From Actinomycetota bacterium (GTDB taxonomy: Bacteria > Actinomycetota > Geothermincolia > Geothermincolales > RBG-13-55-18), in contig JACIXD010000005.1 in the NCBI GenBank assembly GCA_014360645.1, positions 186,001-250,000 on the forward strand: 64,000 bases of DNA, in the 5' to 3' direction. Made by a program: the position numbers and the translations under genes. Numbering within the stretch: position 1 is the first letter of the stretch; each line of letters opens with the position of its first letter. Below, piece after piece: positions 26,766 to 35,481 of this stretch. The notes under the pieces were generated by a model that saw only the letters and a list, made by a program, of their open reading frames with translations, did not search any database and had not been told where the DNA came from.

Positions 26766-26985
26766 CCGCGGCGGGCCTGCCTCACCTCCGCGTGGTATAA
26801 TCAACCAGTACAGGCTGCGGGAGCCCCGTGCGTGGAAGTCGCGAAAAACGTGCGCGAGTGGTCGGAAAGGGCGTGTGCTGGGCACGGCCGGCACGGTCTC
26901 GAGTCCGAGCCGGTTCCGGGCCGGGCGCGGGGATCCCAGACCCACCGGCGGACAAGCGGGAGTGATATGACCTTGGAGGACAGCC
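26766..26985. other. Intergenic with possible promoter
   Basis: About 220 bases. TGGTATAATC near 26793-26802 gives a TATAAT-type -10 for the transporter gene. Nothing else recognised. Confidence 0.4.
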
Positions 26986-28260
26986 ATGCCCGCCAGGGAG
27001 GGGCGCAGGAAAAGGAGGCTGACCCGCCGGGAACTGCTGCTGTTCCTGGCCGTGCTCGGCCCCGGCATCATCGTGAACATGGTGGACACCGATGCCGGGG
27101 GCATCGCCACCTATTCCGTTTCCGGCGCCCGCTACGGGTATGACCTCCTCTGGGTCCTCACCGTCACCGCCGTCTTTCTCGCCCTCATCCAGGAGGTCAT
27201 CGTGCGCCTGGGGACGGTCACCGGCAGGGGCCTGGCCGCCCTGATCAGGGAGCGCTTTTCGCTGCGCCTTACCGCTCTGGTGATGCTCGCCCTTCTCTTC
27301 ACCAACTTCGCCAACACCGTCTCCAACTTCGCCGGGCTGGCCGCCAGCCTGCAGCTCTTCCACCTCCCTCCCCTGCTGGCCATACCCCCCCTCGCCTTCG
27401 CGGTGTGGTGGCTGGTGGTCAAGGGGACCTACAAGCGGGTGGAGAAGATCTTTTTGGTGGTGAGCCTGGTCTACATAGCCTATTTCGTCTCCGCCTTCCT
27501 GGCCGGGCCGGACTGGTCCGAGGTGGGGCGCTCGCTGGTGGTCCCCAGGCTGAGCATGGAGACGCCCTACCTCGTGCTGGCGGTGACCAACATCGGCACC
27601 ACCATCGCCCCCTGGATGCTCTTCTACCAGCAGTCCTCCATCGTGGACAAGGGACTGGACGCGGATAAGCTGGCCTACGAGCGCGCCGACACCCTGGTGG
27701 GGGTGTTCTTCGCCGTGGTGGTGGGGATGTTCATCATCATCTGCTGCGCCGCCGCCTTCTATTACAAGCCCGGGGTGGGCGCCGTCAACATCACCTCCGC
27801 CGAGGAGGCGGCCGCCGGGCTTGCTCCGGTGGCGGGGGGTTATGCCTCCTACCTCTTCGCCTTCGGCCTCTTCGCCGCCTCCCTTTTCGCCGCCTCCATC
27901 CTTCCCCTCACCACCGCTTACACGGTGTGCGAGGCCTTCGGCTGGGAGGCGACCATCGACCGCCCCTACCGCGAGGCGCCCCAGTTCTACCTCACCTACA
28001 CCCTGTTCATAGCGGGTAGCGCCCTGCTGGTGATGATCCCCCGCATCAACCTGGTCTTCATCATGGTGGCCTCCCAGACCCTGAACGGCATCCTGCTGCC
28101 GGTGATCGTGACCTTCATGATGATCCTGGTGAACGACCGCGAGTTGATGGGAGAATATGCCAATTCACCGCGTTTCAACGCCGTGATGTGGACGGTGACG
28201 GTGTTTCTCTACCTCGTAAACCTGGCCATGATCGTGTCCACTTTTATACCATCCGGATAA
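26986..28260 (+). CDS. Nramp-related divalent metal transporter
   Basis: A 424-residue membrane protein with about eleven hydrophobic segments in the LeuT/Nramp fold, likely importing a divalent cation with protons. In helix 1 canonical transporters have DPGN; here the matching stretch reads GPGIIVNMVDTDAGGIATYS. In helix 6 the canonical MPH is replaced by TTIAPWMLFYQQS. These are the substrate-binding segments, so selectivity probably differs from Mn2+/Fe2+ Nramps; Mg2+-type Nramp relatives also have altered motifs here (family knowledge; assignment is inference). The start ATG opens a basic N-terminus. The PRC-barrel gene follows 15 bases downstream, a likely regulatory partner. Confidence 0.8.
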   Translation: MPAREGRRKRRLTRRELLLFLAVLGPGIIVNMVDTDAGGIATYSVSGARYGYDLLWVLTVTAVFLALIQEVIVRLGTVTGRGLAALIRERFSLRLTALVMLALLFTNFANTVSNFAGLAASLQLFHLPPLLAIPPLAFAVWWLVVKGTYKRVEKIFLVVSLVYIAYFVSAFLAGPDWSEVGRSLVVPRLSMETPYLVLAVTNIGTTIAPWMLFYQQSSIVDKGLDADKLAYERADTLVGVFFAVVVGMFIIICCAAAFYYKPGVGAVNITSAEEAAAGLAPVAGGYASYLFAFGLFAASLFAASILPLTTAYTVCEAFGWEATIDRPYREAPQFYLTYTLFIAGSALLVMIPRINLVFIMVASQTLNGILLPVIVTFMMILVNDRELMGEYANSPRFNAVMWTVTVFLYLVNLAMIVSTFIPSG

Positions 28261-28275
28261 GGGGGGTGAGGGTGC

Positions 28276-28848
28276 GTGGAGGAAGGCCAGTTGATGCTGG
28301 CGTCCCTGCTCAGGCGCGAGGTCAGGGACGCGAAGGACCGGGAGGTCGGCCATCTGGAGGACCTCGCCTTTGACCTCGCGGCGAGGCCGCCCGTGGCCAC
28401 CGACATCGCCGTACACCTGGAGTGGACGGACCGCGTGGGGGAACTGCTGCTTCCCCGGCCCGTGGAGGACATCGTGCTCTTGCTGCCGTGGTCGGAGGTG
28501 GAGGCCCTGGAGCCGGAGGCGGTCTACCTGCGGCATGAGCATCCGCGTTTCGAGGTCTCCTCCAGCGAGGGGAAGCTGCTCCTGCGCAGGGACGTCCTCA
28601 ATAAGCAGATGGTGGACGCGGAGGGGAACCGCCTGCAGCGCGTGGACGCGGTCATCCTCAAGCGTGAGGGGGTGCTTCTCTTCCTGGAGGGGTTGCAGGT
28701 GGGCATGGAATGGTTCCCCGCGGGGAAGCGGATGGAGCGCCTGGTGGGGAAGCTGCGCCGCCGCTACAACCGCGCCGGGGAGGCGAACGTCATCCCTTAC
28801 GAGGCCATCGTGCGCGTGGACGAGGAGGCCCTGGTCATACGGACCTGA
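28276..28848 (+). CDS. Tandem PRC-barrel protein, likely transporter partner
   Basis: A 190-residue soluble protein with two PRC-barrel-like domains: LRREVRDAKDREVGHLEDLAFD (about 10-85) and LLRRDVLNKQMVDAEGNRLQRVDAVIL (about 100-190). PRC barrels occur at the front of MgtE-like and Nramp-linked proteins. It begins with GTG 28276, 15 bases after the transporter stop, with GGGGGGTGAGG as ribosome-binding site, so the two are one operon. I infer it gates or senses metal for the transporter at the membrane's inner face; no CBS domain is seen. Confidence 0.7.
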   Translation: MEEGQLMLASLLRREVRDAKDREVGHLEDLAFDLAARPPVATDIAVHLEWTDRVGELLLPRPVEDIVLLLPWSEVEALEPEAVYLRHEHPRFEVSSSEGKLLLRRDVLNKQMVDAEGNRLQRVDAVILKREGVLLFLEGLQVGMEWFPAGKRMERLVGKLRRRYNRAGEANVIPYEAIVRVDEEALVIRT

Positions 28849-28872
28849 AGGGCCGGGGGACGCGCGAGGGCT

Positions 28873-29064
28873 CTAAGCCGTCGGCTTGAGCAGGACCTTG
28901 TGCTCCAGCAGGGTGATGGAGGCGACCTCGGCCTCGAGGGTGCTCTCCTCCCCGATGATGTTGGAGAGGATCACCTTGCCCCCTTCCTCCCGGATGCTTA
29001 TCACGTCCTCCATGACCAGCCGCTCTTCCTCGCCCTCCAGAAGATAGGCGTGGGATTCGCACAT
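28873..29064 (-). CDS. cooT: CooT-family nickel-binding protein
   Basis: A 63-residue protein starting MCESHAYLLEGEEERLV, matching CooT, a small dimeric Ni(II)-binding protein involved in nickel delivery to carbon monoxide dehydrogenase. In CooT the nickel ligand is Cys2, so the start matters. ATG 29064 is right: GGAGG lies 8 bases upstream, while the in-frame GTG at 29073 overlaps that site. The stop of the DUF5318 gene is one base before this ATG, so the two are probably coupled. No CODH gene is in the window, but CooC is at 36810. Confidence 0.8.
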   Translation of the reverse strand: MCESHAYLLEGEEERLVMEDVISIREEGGKVILSNIIGEESTLEAEVASITLLEHKVLLKPTA

Positions 29065-29065
29065 C

Positions 29066-29440
29066 TTAGCCACCTCCGGCGTTCTTGAAGCTGATGCTGC
29101 GCACCAGGTGGTTCCAGCTGCAACCTATGCACACCTCCACCACGTAGCAGGTGAAGTCGCGGTAGCGTTTCCTCAGCCCGTCGAAGACCACCTCGGTGGG
29201 AAACACGCGGCCGTTGTCCCCGTCGAGCTCGTTGCCGTAGACGAAGTTGAGCAGGCGCAGGTTATGCTTGCGGCAGACCGGGCAGAGGCACGAGGTGGTC
29301 TCGCCCACGTTGGTGGCGATGCGGCGGATCTCGGGATGGGCGTCGCAGACGTCGTAGACCGAGAGGCGCCCGCAGCGGTAGTCGCGCAGCACGGAGCGCT
29401 TGCGCAGAGTGTAATCCACCGTCGTCGCCACGCTTCTCAT
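29066..29440 (-). CDS. DUF5318-like protein
   Basis: A 124-residue cytoplasmic protein matching DUF5318, a family from actinobacteria: LRKRSVLRDYRCGRLSVYDVCDAHPEIRRIA, then a CLCPVC pair, FVYGNEL and a C-terminal TCYVVEVCIGCSWNHLVRS. The cysteines in CPVC and CIGC suit a zinc-binding site. Function unknown. It ends one base before the CooT start, suggesting coupled translation and perhaps a link to metal handling. Confidence 0.75.
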   Translation of the reverse strand: MRSVATTVDYTLRKRSVLRDYRCGRLSVYDVCDAHPEIRRIATNVGETTSCLCPVCRKHNLRLLNFVYGNELDGDNGRVFPTEVVFDGLRKRYRDFTCYVVEVCIGCSWNHLVRSISFKNAGGG

Positions 29441-29548
29441 CTTCCCTCACTCCCATCCCGTCGCGTCCATTATACCCTACGCGCCGGGACGCCGGGGCGT
29501 CGTGGATCAGGATACGGATCGGGTCCCCGCGCGCCGGGCGGCGCCTTT

Positions 29549-30175
29549 TTAAGTCTGCTGGTCGTTGCTCTCCAGGCCGCGGAGGTGGGCCACGTCGTTC
29601 ATGCGCCGCAACACCCATCCCCGCTCCCCGCGGGTGATGACGTTGATCGCCCCGTTGGACTGCTCCACCCTCCAGATGCCCCGCGTGGGCAGGTCGAGGA
29701 CGATGCAGATGACCAGGCGGTTGATGAGCTTGTGCCCCACCACCAGCACCTTTCCCGCATGGCGGGAGGAGAGCCACTCCAGCCCCCGGCGCAGCCTTTC
29801 CCTCACTTCCCGCACCGATTCGCCGCCCGGGAAGACGGCCTTCTCGGGGTCATCGGACCAGGCCGCGAACTCCTCCGGCCAGGTCTCCCTGATCTCGTCG
29901 ACGCTCTTTCCGCTCCACTCGCCGTAATCGACGTCGAGGAAGAGGTCGAGGGCCTCCACCTCCGCCCCGTGCCGCGCGGCGATGGCGCGGGCGGTCTGCA
30001 TGGAACGGGCAAGGGGGCTGGAGTAGAAGGCCTCGAAGCACTCGCCCTCCAGGTAGCGCGCCGCCGCCTCCGCCTGCTCCCGTCCCCGTTCGTTCAGCGG
30101 GAGATCGACGCGGCCGCGGAAGACGTCCGCGCGGTTGTATTCCGTCTCTCCGTGTCTTACCAGCACGAGGTCCAA
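29549..30175 (-). CDS. Histidine phosphatase family protein (CobC/GpmB-like)
   Basis: A 208-residue phosphatase of the phosphoglycerate-mutase superfamily. The phospho-accepting LVRHGETEYNR near residue 5-15, FYSSPLARSMQTARAIA, LDVDYGEWSGK and VVGHKLINRL (second catalytic His) are all in place. Related proteins are alpha-ribazole phosphatases (cobalamin) or broad sugar phosphatases; the context does not decide. It stands alone on the minus strand. Confidence 0.87.
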   Translation of the reverse strand: MDLVLVRHGETEYNRADVFRGRVDLPLNERGREQAEAAARYLEGECFEAFYSSPLARSMQTARAIAARHGAEVEALDLFLDVDYGEWSGKSVDEIRETWPEEFAAWSDDPEKAVFPGGESVREVRERLRRGLEWLSSRHAGKVLVVGHKLINRLVICIVLDLPTRGIWRVEQSNGAINVITRGERGWVLRRMNDVAHLRGLESNDQQT

Positions 30176-30268
30176 TACTCTATCCTTTCTCCCAGGCTTT
30201 CATCGCAGGGGTTCCGTTCCATATGAGCGTGGGCGCTGCTGAGACCCGCGGGGATGAAGGCGTTCCGT

Positions 30269-30721
30269 TCAACCCGAGGCCCTGGCGGCATCCAGGGCTT
30301 CCATGTAACCGAGGGTGGTGTAGTAGACGGCGCGGTCGAAGTAGAGGACCACCTGGTTGTTGAGCTCCAGGGCCTGATAGAGCTCGAGATTGGTCTGGGT
30401 GAGCCCCTCCGAGAGCACCTCCAGCCAGAGGTACCGCTTGAGGAGGATGAGGGCCATGATCACTTCCTCGAGCCGGAACCCCTCCTGGTAGCGGCGCTGT
30501 CCCAGGTTCATATAGAAGTGCCTTATCTCCTCCTGCTTGGTCTCCGGACTCAACCAGTACCCCAGTCGCTCGTAGACCGCCATGGCCCGCTCGAAGAGGA
30601 TTTCCTCGGGAAAGTGGTGGTAGGTGGGAGTGTATTTGGACTGCCTGACTTCCTTCAACCAGAGTTTGGCCACCTTGTCCGCCCTGGTCTCGATCATTTT
30701 AACGAATCGTCTGGTCAGCAC
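30269..30721 (-). CDS. RsbRD-type N-terminal domain protein
   Basis: A 150-residue all-helical protein matching the RsbRD N-terminal domain (RsbT co-antagonist, non-heme-globin-like fold): VAKLWLKEVRQSKYTPTYHHFPEE, LYQALELNNQVVLYFDRAVYYTTLGY. In stress-signalling proteins this domain sits before a STAS domain; here it stands alone. It may be a signalling input domain without its own effector. No RsbT, RsbS or sigma-B gene lies nearby. Confidence 0.7.
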   Translation of the reverse strand: MLTRRFVKMIETRADKVAKLWLKEVRQSKYTPTYHHFPEEILFERAMAVYERLGYWLSPETKQEEIRHFYMNLGQRRYQEGFRLEEVIMALILLKRYLWLEVLSEGLTQTNLELYQALELNNQVVLYFDRAVYYTTLGYMEALDAARASG

Positions 30722-30821
30722 GGCAACCTCCGCAGGTGCGATATCCGTTCGGGCTCCATGTAGGGCGAAAGACAGGGATATTATAACCGTTTCAAGGCCC
30801 TTTTCAAATCGTCCCCGTCTC

Positions 30822-31319
30822 TCACGGGACGGCGCACTCCCCGCCGTCGCCGCGCAGCTTGTCCAGGCCGTGGGGGAGGGCGGGCATGATGACCTCCAGG
30901 TTCTCGCGCGCCCCGCGGGGACTTCCCGGGAGGTTCACGATGAGGGTGGAGGAGCGCAGGCCGCTCACGGCGCGAGAGAGCATGGCGTGGGGGGTTCTGG
31001 CCAGGGAGGCGGCGCGCATGGCCTCGGCGAAGCCCGGCGCCTCTCTCTCGATGACGCGGCGCGTGGCCTCCGGGGTCACGTCCCGGGGACTCAGGCCCGT
31101 GCCCCCGGTGGTGAGGACCAGGTCCACCTTGAGCTCGTCGCAGTAACGCACCAGGCGCTCCGCGATGGCCTCCTCCTCGTCGGGGACGACCTCGCGGACC
31201 TCCACGCTCCATCCCCGGGCGAGGACGGCCTCCTCCAGGGCCGCGCCCGAGAGGTCCTCCCGCTCTCCACGCGAGCCCTTGTCGCTCACCGTGAGTATCG
31301 CCACCCGGTATACCGTCAT
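30822..31319 (-). CDS. mogA: Molybdopterin adenylyltransferase / MoaB-type
   Basis: A 165-residue MoCF-domain enzyme that activates molybdopterin with AMP before metal insertion. It starts MTVYRVAILTVSDKGSRGEREDLSG (typical N-terminus) and contains VDLVLTTGGTGLSPRDVTPEAT and AMLSRAVSGLR near the C-terminal half. The upstream frame to 31457 has no family sequence and is rejected. It is the last gene of a molybdenum cofactor run (MoaA, MoaC, MOSC, MogA), all on the minus strand. Confidence 0.88.
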   Translation of the reverse strand: MTVYRVAILTVSDKGSRGEREDLSGAALEEAVLARGWSVEVREVVPDEEEAIAERLVRYCDELKVDLVLTTGGTGLSPRDVTPEATRRVIEREAPGFAEAMRAASLARTPHAMLSRAVSGLRSSTLIVNLPGSPRGARENLEVIMPALPHGLDKLRGDGGECAVP

Positions 31320-31485
31320 CCTGCTTGCTCCCCTGCCCTTTTCCACTCTTCGTCTCGAGGTCCGTCCGCCCCAGCACGCCGTTGTTCCGCCGCCGCGGAT
31401 CGCTCCGTGGCCAGAGGTGATGCGCGCCCGGTCTTTTTTTAGTCCGTGCCGCTTCACCCTCCGGGCGCGGCGTTCCGGGACGGCC

Positions 31486-31929
31486 CTATCCCTCTTTCCG
31501 CACCGCGTCTCCGGGCACGACAGCCCCGCCTTCGATCACCCGCGCGAAGATCCCCTCGCGGGGCATGATGCAGTCGCCCGCGGCATAGTAGATGGCGCAG
31601 CGGTCGACGCATTCCTTGCCCACCTGTGAGACCTCTAGGACCACCATGTCGCCCACCCGCAGGCGGTCCCCTATCTGCAGCGAGAGGAGGTCGATGCCCC
31701 GGGTGAGGAGGTTCTCCCCGAAGGCCCCGGGCTTGAGGTCCTTGACGCCCTTTTCCCGCATCTTGTCCACGCTCTCGTCCGCCAGCAGGCTTACCTGGCG
31801 GTGGCCGAAGCCGTAATGCGCGTCGCCCTCGATGCCCTTATCGGGGACCAGCACTACCCGGTCCACCGCCTGTTTCTGCACGTGCTTTTCCGCGCTGACG
31901 CAGACCGCCTCTATCCTTCCCTCCGCCAT
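31486..31929 (-). CDS. MOSC domain protein
   Basis: A 147-residue MOSC-domain protein, beta-strand rich, with RIEAVCVSAEKHVQKQAVDRV, LVPDKGIEGDAHYGFGHRQVSLL and a C-terminal cysteine-bearing stretch CVDRCAIYYAAGDC then MPREGIFARVIEGG. MOSC domains act in sulfur transfer to or handling of Mo cofactor. Position between MoaC and MogA supports that. It could also use an iron-sulfur or persulfide intermediate at the clustered cysteines (inference). Confidence 0.88.
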   Translation of the reverse strand: MAEGRIEAVCVSAEKHVQKQAVDRVVLVPDKGIEGDAHYGFGHRQVSLLADESVDKMREKGVKDLKPGAFGENLLTRGIDLLSLQIGDRLRVGDMVVLEVSQVGKECVDRCAIYYAAGDCIMPREGIFARVIEGGAVVPGDAVRKEG

Positions 31930-31981
31930 TCAGACCTACCTCCGGTTCAGTCCGTATCCGGGTGTCATGGCCCGCCGCCCT

Positions 31982-32485
31982 TTACTCTTCCCGCCGGTAC
32001 GTCCCCGACTTGCCGCCGGTCTTGAAGAGCAGCTTAACCTCGGTGACCGCCATGTCGCGGTCCACCGCCTTGCACATGTCATAGATGGTGAGGGCCGCCA
32101 CCGCGGCCCCGGTGAGGGCTTCCATCTCGATCCCGGTGCGGTCCCGGGTCCGGGCGGTGACCACGGCGGTGATGGCGGAGGCCTCCTCGTCCACCTTGAA
32201 CTCCAGGTCCACCCCGGTGATGGCGATGGGGTGGCACATGGGGATGATCTCGCTGGCCTTCTTGGCGGCCATGATCCCCGCCACCTGGGCCACCGCCAGC
32301 ACGTCACCCTTCTCGATCCCGCCGCCCGTGATGAGCTCGAGGGTGGACCTCCGCATGGTCACGGTGGCCTGGGCCACCGCCTCCCGCGCGGTGACCTGCT
32401 TGGCCGACACGTCCACCATCCTGGCGCGTCCCGACGCGTCCAGGTGGGAGAGCCTGCCTTTTTTCCTCTCTCCGGTACCCGCCAC
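31982..32485 (-). CDS. moaC: Cyclic pyranopterin monophosphate synthase
   Basis: A 167-residue MoaC, which acts after MoaA to form cyclic pyranopterin monophosphate. SHLDASGRARMVDVSAK opens the protein, and the active-site stretches IPMCHPIAITGVDLEF and GIEMEALTGAAVAALTIYDMCKAVDRDM are intact. It follows MoaA by only 3 bases (32486-32488), so the two are one transcript. Confidence 0.95.
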   Translation of the reverse strand: MAGTGERKKGRLSHLDASGRARMVDVSAKQVTAREAVAQATVTMRRSTLELITGGGIEKGDVLAVAQVAGIMAAKKASEIIPMCHPIAITGVDLEFKVDEEASAITAVVTARTRDRTGIEMEALTGAAVAALTIYDMCKAVDRDMAVTEVKLLFKTGGKSGTYRREE

Positions 32486-32488
32486 CCC

Positions 32489-33463
32489 TCAACCTCCTAT
32501 CTGGGACATGGTCCTGCCCGGGGCGCCGCTGGCCAGCCCCCCGTGGTCGCGCGGCTTGGCGGCCAGGGAGGCCTGCAGGGCGGCGAGGATGTCGGCGTCG
32601 CTGCCTCCCTCCCGCATGATCGCCAGGAGGTCGGTCTCCGAGGGGGAGAAGAGGCAGGGCTTGAGTTTCCCGTCCGCGGTGAGGCGCAGGCGGTTGCACT
32701 GGGGACAGAAATGCGAGCTCACCGGGGATATGAAGCCGATGGTGCCGCGAGCGCCCGGGAGGCGGAAGTAACGCGCCGGGCCCGCCCCCCGGGGCGGTTC
32801 GCATCGCCTAAGTTCCCCGTGCCTCTCCAGCGCCTCCCGTATCCTCTCCGCGGGCACGTAATAGCTGCCGTCGACCACCCCGCAGGGGCTCATGTATTCT
32901 ATGAACCTCACATGCACCGGGAGGCGCCGCACCAGGGACACGAAATCCTCCAGCTCTTCGGGGAGGTGGGGCAGCACCACCACGTTGACCTTCACTGGGT
33001 CCATGCCCGCCGCCAGGGCGGCCTCCAGGCCTCGCAGGGCGTCGCCCAGCCTGCCGGTGCGCGTCAGGGAACGGTAGGTCTCCTCGCGCAGGGAGTCGAT
33101 GCTGATGTTCACCCGGCGCAGGCCCGCGTCGGCCAGCCTTTCCGCCTGGTCCGCGAGGAGGGTGCCGTTGGTGGTGAGGGAGAGGTCGAGGGAGGGGCGC
33201 AGGGACGCCACCTCGCTCACCAGGTGCTCGAGGTCCTTGCGCACCAGGGGCTCGCCTCCCGTGAGGCGCAGCTTGCTGATGCCCGCCTCCACCGCGACCC
33301 CGAGCACGCGCACGATCTCCTCGTAGGTGAGGACCTCGGCGTGGTCGAGGTGGGGCACCCCCTCGGGGGGCATGCAGTAGACGCAGCGCAGGTTGCAGCG
33401 GTCGGTGACCGCCAGCCGCAGGTAATCGATCTTCCTGGCGTAGGGGTCTTTAAGGGAGGTCAT
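32489..33463 (-). CDS. moaA: GTP 3',8-cyclase
   Basis: A 324-residue radical SAM enzyme for the first step of Mo-cofactor synthesis. The N-terminal [4Fe-4S] motif CNLRCVYCMPPEG and the C-terminal cysteines (FCPQCNRLRLTADGKLKPCLFS) bind two clusters; LRLTGGEPLVRKDL is the SAM-binding GGEP region. ATG 33463 with GGGAG 8 bases upstream is preferred over the longer frame to 33511. The usual GG C-terminal tail is only partly present (ends QIGG). Confidence 0.93.
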   Translation of the reverse strand: MTSLKDPYARKIDYLRLAVTDRCNLRCVYCMPPEGVPHLDHAEVLTYEEIVRVLGVAVEAGISKLRLTGGEPLVRKDLEHLVSEVASLRPSLDLSLTTNGTLLADQAERLADAGLRRVNISIDSLREETYRSLTRTGRLGDALRGLEAALAAGMDPVKVNVVVLPHLPEELEDFVSLVRRLPVHVRFIEYMSPCGVVDGSYYVPAERIREALERHGELRRCEPPRGAGPARYFRLPGARGTIGFISPVSSHFCPQCNRLRLTADGKLKPCLFSPSETDLLAIMREGGSDADILAALQASLAAKPRDHGGLASGAPGRTMSQIGG

Positions 33464-33846
33464 CTTATATCTCCCGGACGCGTAAAAAATAGGGCGAACC
33501 CGCGCCGCCACATGCGTAGATCACCGCCTATGCAGGTCTTTCGCTCACGGGGAGATTATAGCACAGGGGTCGGCAGGGGACCCGGCGCGAGAGCATGCCC
33601 TTCGGCGCTCCCCGGAAGGTGGTGTTGCCGGCATCCCGCGGCTGCCCCTCGTCTTGTTGTTGAAAAGTACCTGGCCCGAGTGAAGGCATCCGAGCTCGAA
33701 AAGGCGTCGCAACAGGGCCGGCTTGTCCACATGGGCGAGCGGCAATACATCGCGCGCTATGGTGGTTTCGAAAAGCGCGTCCTTTATGTAGCTTGATTTG
33801 CTAGGGGCCTTTCAGTTTATACATCACTACCGGGGACTCTAGCGGC
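33464..33846. other. Intergenic, with a possible gene remnant
   Basis: About 380 bases. A plus-strand frame ending at 33796 (KASELEKASQQGRLVHMGER and onward to FEKRVLYVA) has protein-like composition but no start or recognised family; it may be the end of a decayed gene in front of the AbiEii-like fragment. Confidence 0.35.
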
Positions 33847-34188
33847 ATGAGCAGGAGGGATCGGCGCGATATATCGCTCGATGACATAGGATACGACATC
33901 AACGAATTGCATAACGTTCTCCTGCCCACTCTACGCAATGATTATGCATCGTATATCAAGGTTGTCAGTTCTTGGGCGGACCGCCTGGTGCTCGAGTGCC
34001 GGGAGGGTCTTTCCGACCTCTTGCCTTTGCGAGCGAACAAAATCGATTTCCTTACACTCTTAAAGGACGAGGGGGAAATACATCCTGTGCTGCTCACTTC
34101 GGGTAAGCATCTATTGCGCAAGATCGAGAGGGAACCTGGATTGCTCTGGAAAGCTCAGAATGTGAAGGAATACAGACGAAAGGCTTAA
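33847..34188 (+). pseudogene. AbiEii-like nucleotidyltransferase C-terminal fragment
   Basis: A 113-residue frame of noticeably lower GC than its neighbours. The end, FLTLLKDEGEIHPVLLTSG then LLRKIEREPGLLWKAQNVKEY, resembles the C-terminus of AbiEii/AbiGii-type nucleotidyltransferases of type IV toxin-antitoxin systems. The N-terminal catalytic domain (GSxxD motif) is absent and the ATG has no clear ribosome-binding site, so I read it as a leftover. It could instead be a small independent gene. The base composition suggests horizontal acquisition. Confidence 0.4.
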
Positions 34189-34340
34189 GAGCCGTAAACA
34201 CGGGAGGTTTCCGGCATTCGATACTTCACTTCGATGACTTCTAGCGACAGCAACCTCTATTCTCCACACAGGTCATGTCCAAGGCATCGGCATGACCGTC
34301 ACGGGGCCTGGCCGTCCTCATCCCGGGGGGGAAAGCCATC

Positions 34341-35474
34341 CTACCTCAACTCGCGCAGGAGGGAAGCCGTTTCCCTGCAGGCCTTCTCCAGCAGAGGCTC
34401 CGCGAAGCGCATGCTCTCTTCCCGACTCATGGGGCCGCGAGCGATGCCCAGGAGCGCGGTCACCCCCAGTTCGTGCAGCTTCTCCGCTCCCGCGGCGACC
34501 TCACCACCCAGGGCCAGCACCGGGATACCGCGGCGCGCGGCGGCCCGGGCGACCCCGGTGACCGTCTTCCCCTGGGCGGTTTGGGCGTCAAGCCTTCCCT
34601 CTCCGGTGACCACGAGGTCGCAGGCGTCCAGCCTTTCCTCGAAGCCCACCGCCTCCATGACCACCTCTATGCCCGGTCGGACCTCGGCCCCCAGGAAGGC
34701 CATGAGCCCGAAGCCCAGGCCTCCCGCGGCCCCGGCACCGGGACGGTCCGCGCAGTCCAGGCCCAGCGTCCTCTCCGTGACCTCCGCCAGCCTCGCCAGC
34801 CCCCGCTCTAGGCGCTCCACCGCACAGGCATCCGCGCCCTTCTGGGGAGCATAGACCCTCGATGCGCCCTCCTCCCCCAGCAGGGGGTTGGCCACGTCGC
34901 AGGCGACGATCACCTCCGTCTCCTCCAGGCGCGAGTCCAGCCCCGTGAGGTCTATGGTGGCAAGATCTACCAGGCCGCCCCCTCCCGGCGGGAGCTCCGC
35001 GCCCGAGGAGTCCAGGAAGCATGCCCCCAAGGCGGCGGCCATGCCCGTGCCCCCGTCGTTGGTGGCGCTGCCCCCGATGCCCACGACGATGCGGCGCAGG
35101 CCGGCGTCGAGGGCGCACCGTATGAGGTCCCCCGTGCCCGTGGTGGTGGCGATAAGGGGGTTACGCATCACGGCCGGGACCAGCGCCAGGCCCGAGGCGG
35201 CGGCCATCTCCACCACCGCGGTAGCCCCGTCCCCCAGGATGCCCAGGGGGGCGCGGCGGGGTTCGCCCAGCGGGCCCCTGACCTCGCAGTCCAGCGTCCT
35301 GCCGCCGGTGGCCTCCACCAGAAGCTCCAACGTGCCCTCTCCCCCGTCGGCCAGGGGACAGAGCTCAACCTCCGCCTCCGGCCAGGCGCTCCTGAAGCCT
35401 CGGGCCATGGCCTCGGCGGCCTCCTGCGCGCTCAGGGATCCCTTGAACTTGTCCGGGGCGACCAATACCCGCAT
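34341..35474 (-). CDS. Glycerate kinase
   Basis: A 377-residue glycerate kinase of the GlxK/GarK family, which phosphorylates D-glycerate to 2-phosphoglycerate (or 3-). MRVLVAPDKFKGSLSAQEAA is the typical start, followed by PLADGGEGTLELL, GIGGSATNDGGTGMAAALGA and DLVVTGEGRLDAQTAQGKT. The frame upstream of 35474 overlaps the NfnA-like gene end and is rejected. It ends the minus-strand group with NfnA and CooC-side genes. Confidence 0.9.
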   Translation of the reverse strand: MRVLVAPDKFKGSLSAQEAAEAMARGFRSAWPEAEVELCPLADGGEGTLELLVEATGGRTLDCEVRGPLGEPRRAPLGILGDGATAVVEMAAASGLALVPAVMRNPLIATTTGTGDLIRCALDAGLRRIVVGIGGSATNDGGTGMAAALGACFLDSSGAELPPGGGGLVDLATIDLTGLDSRLEETEVIVACDVANPLLGEEGASRVYAPQKGADACAVERLERGLARLAEVTERTLGLDCADRPGAGAAGGLGFGLMAFLGAEVRPGIEVVMEAVGFEERLDACDLVVTGEGRLDAQTAQGKTVTGVARAAARRGIPVLALGGEVAAGAEKLHELGVTALLGIARGPMSREESMRFAEPLLEKACRETASLLRELR

Positions 35475-35481
35475 CGGCGGA

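Noticed and set aside
31832-33796. 654-codon plus-strand frame
   Set aside because: Antisense to MoaC and MoaA; composition is not protein-like except for the last 50 codons, which are listed as a possible remnant.
33654-33796. Short protein-like frame before the AbiEii-like fragment
   Set aside because: It has no start codon with a ribosome-binding site and no recognised family; noted under the intergenic entry only.
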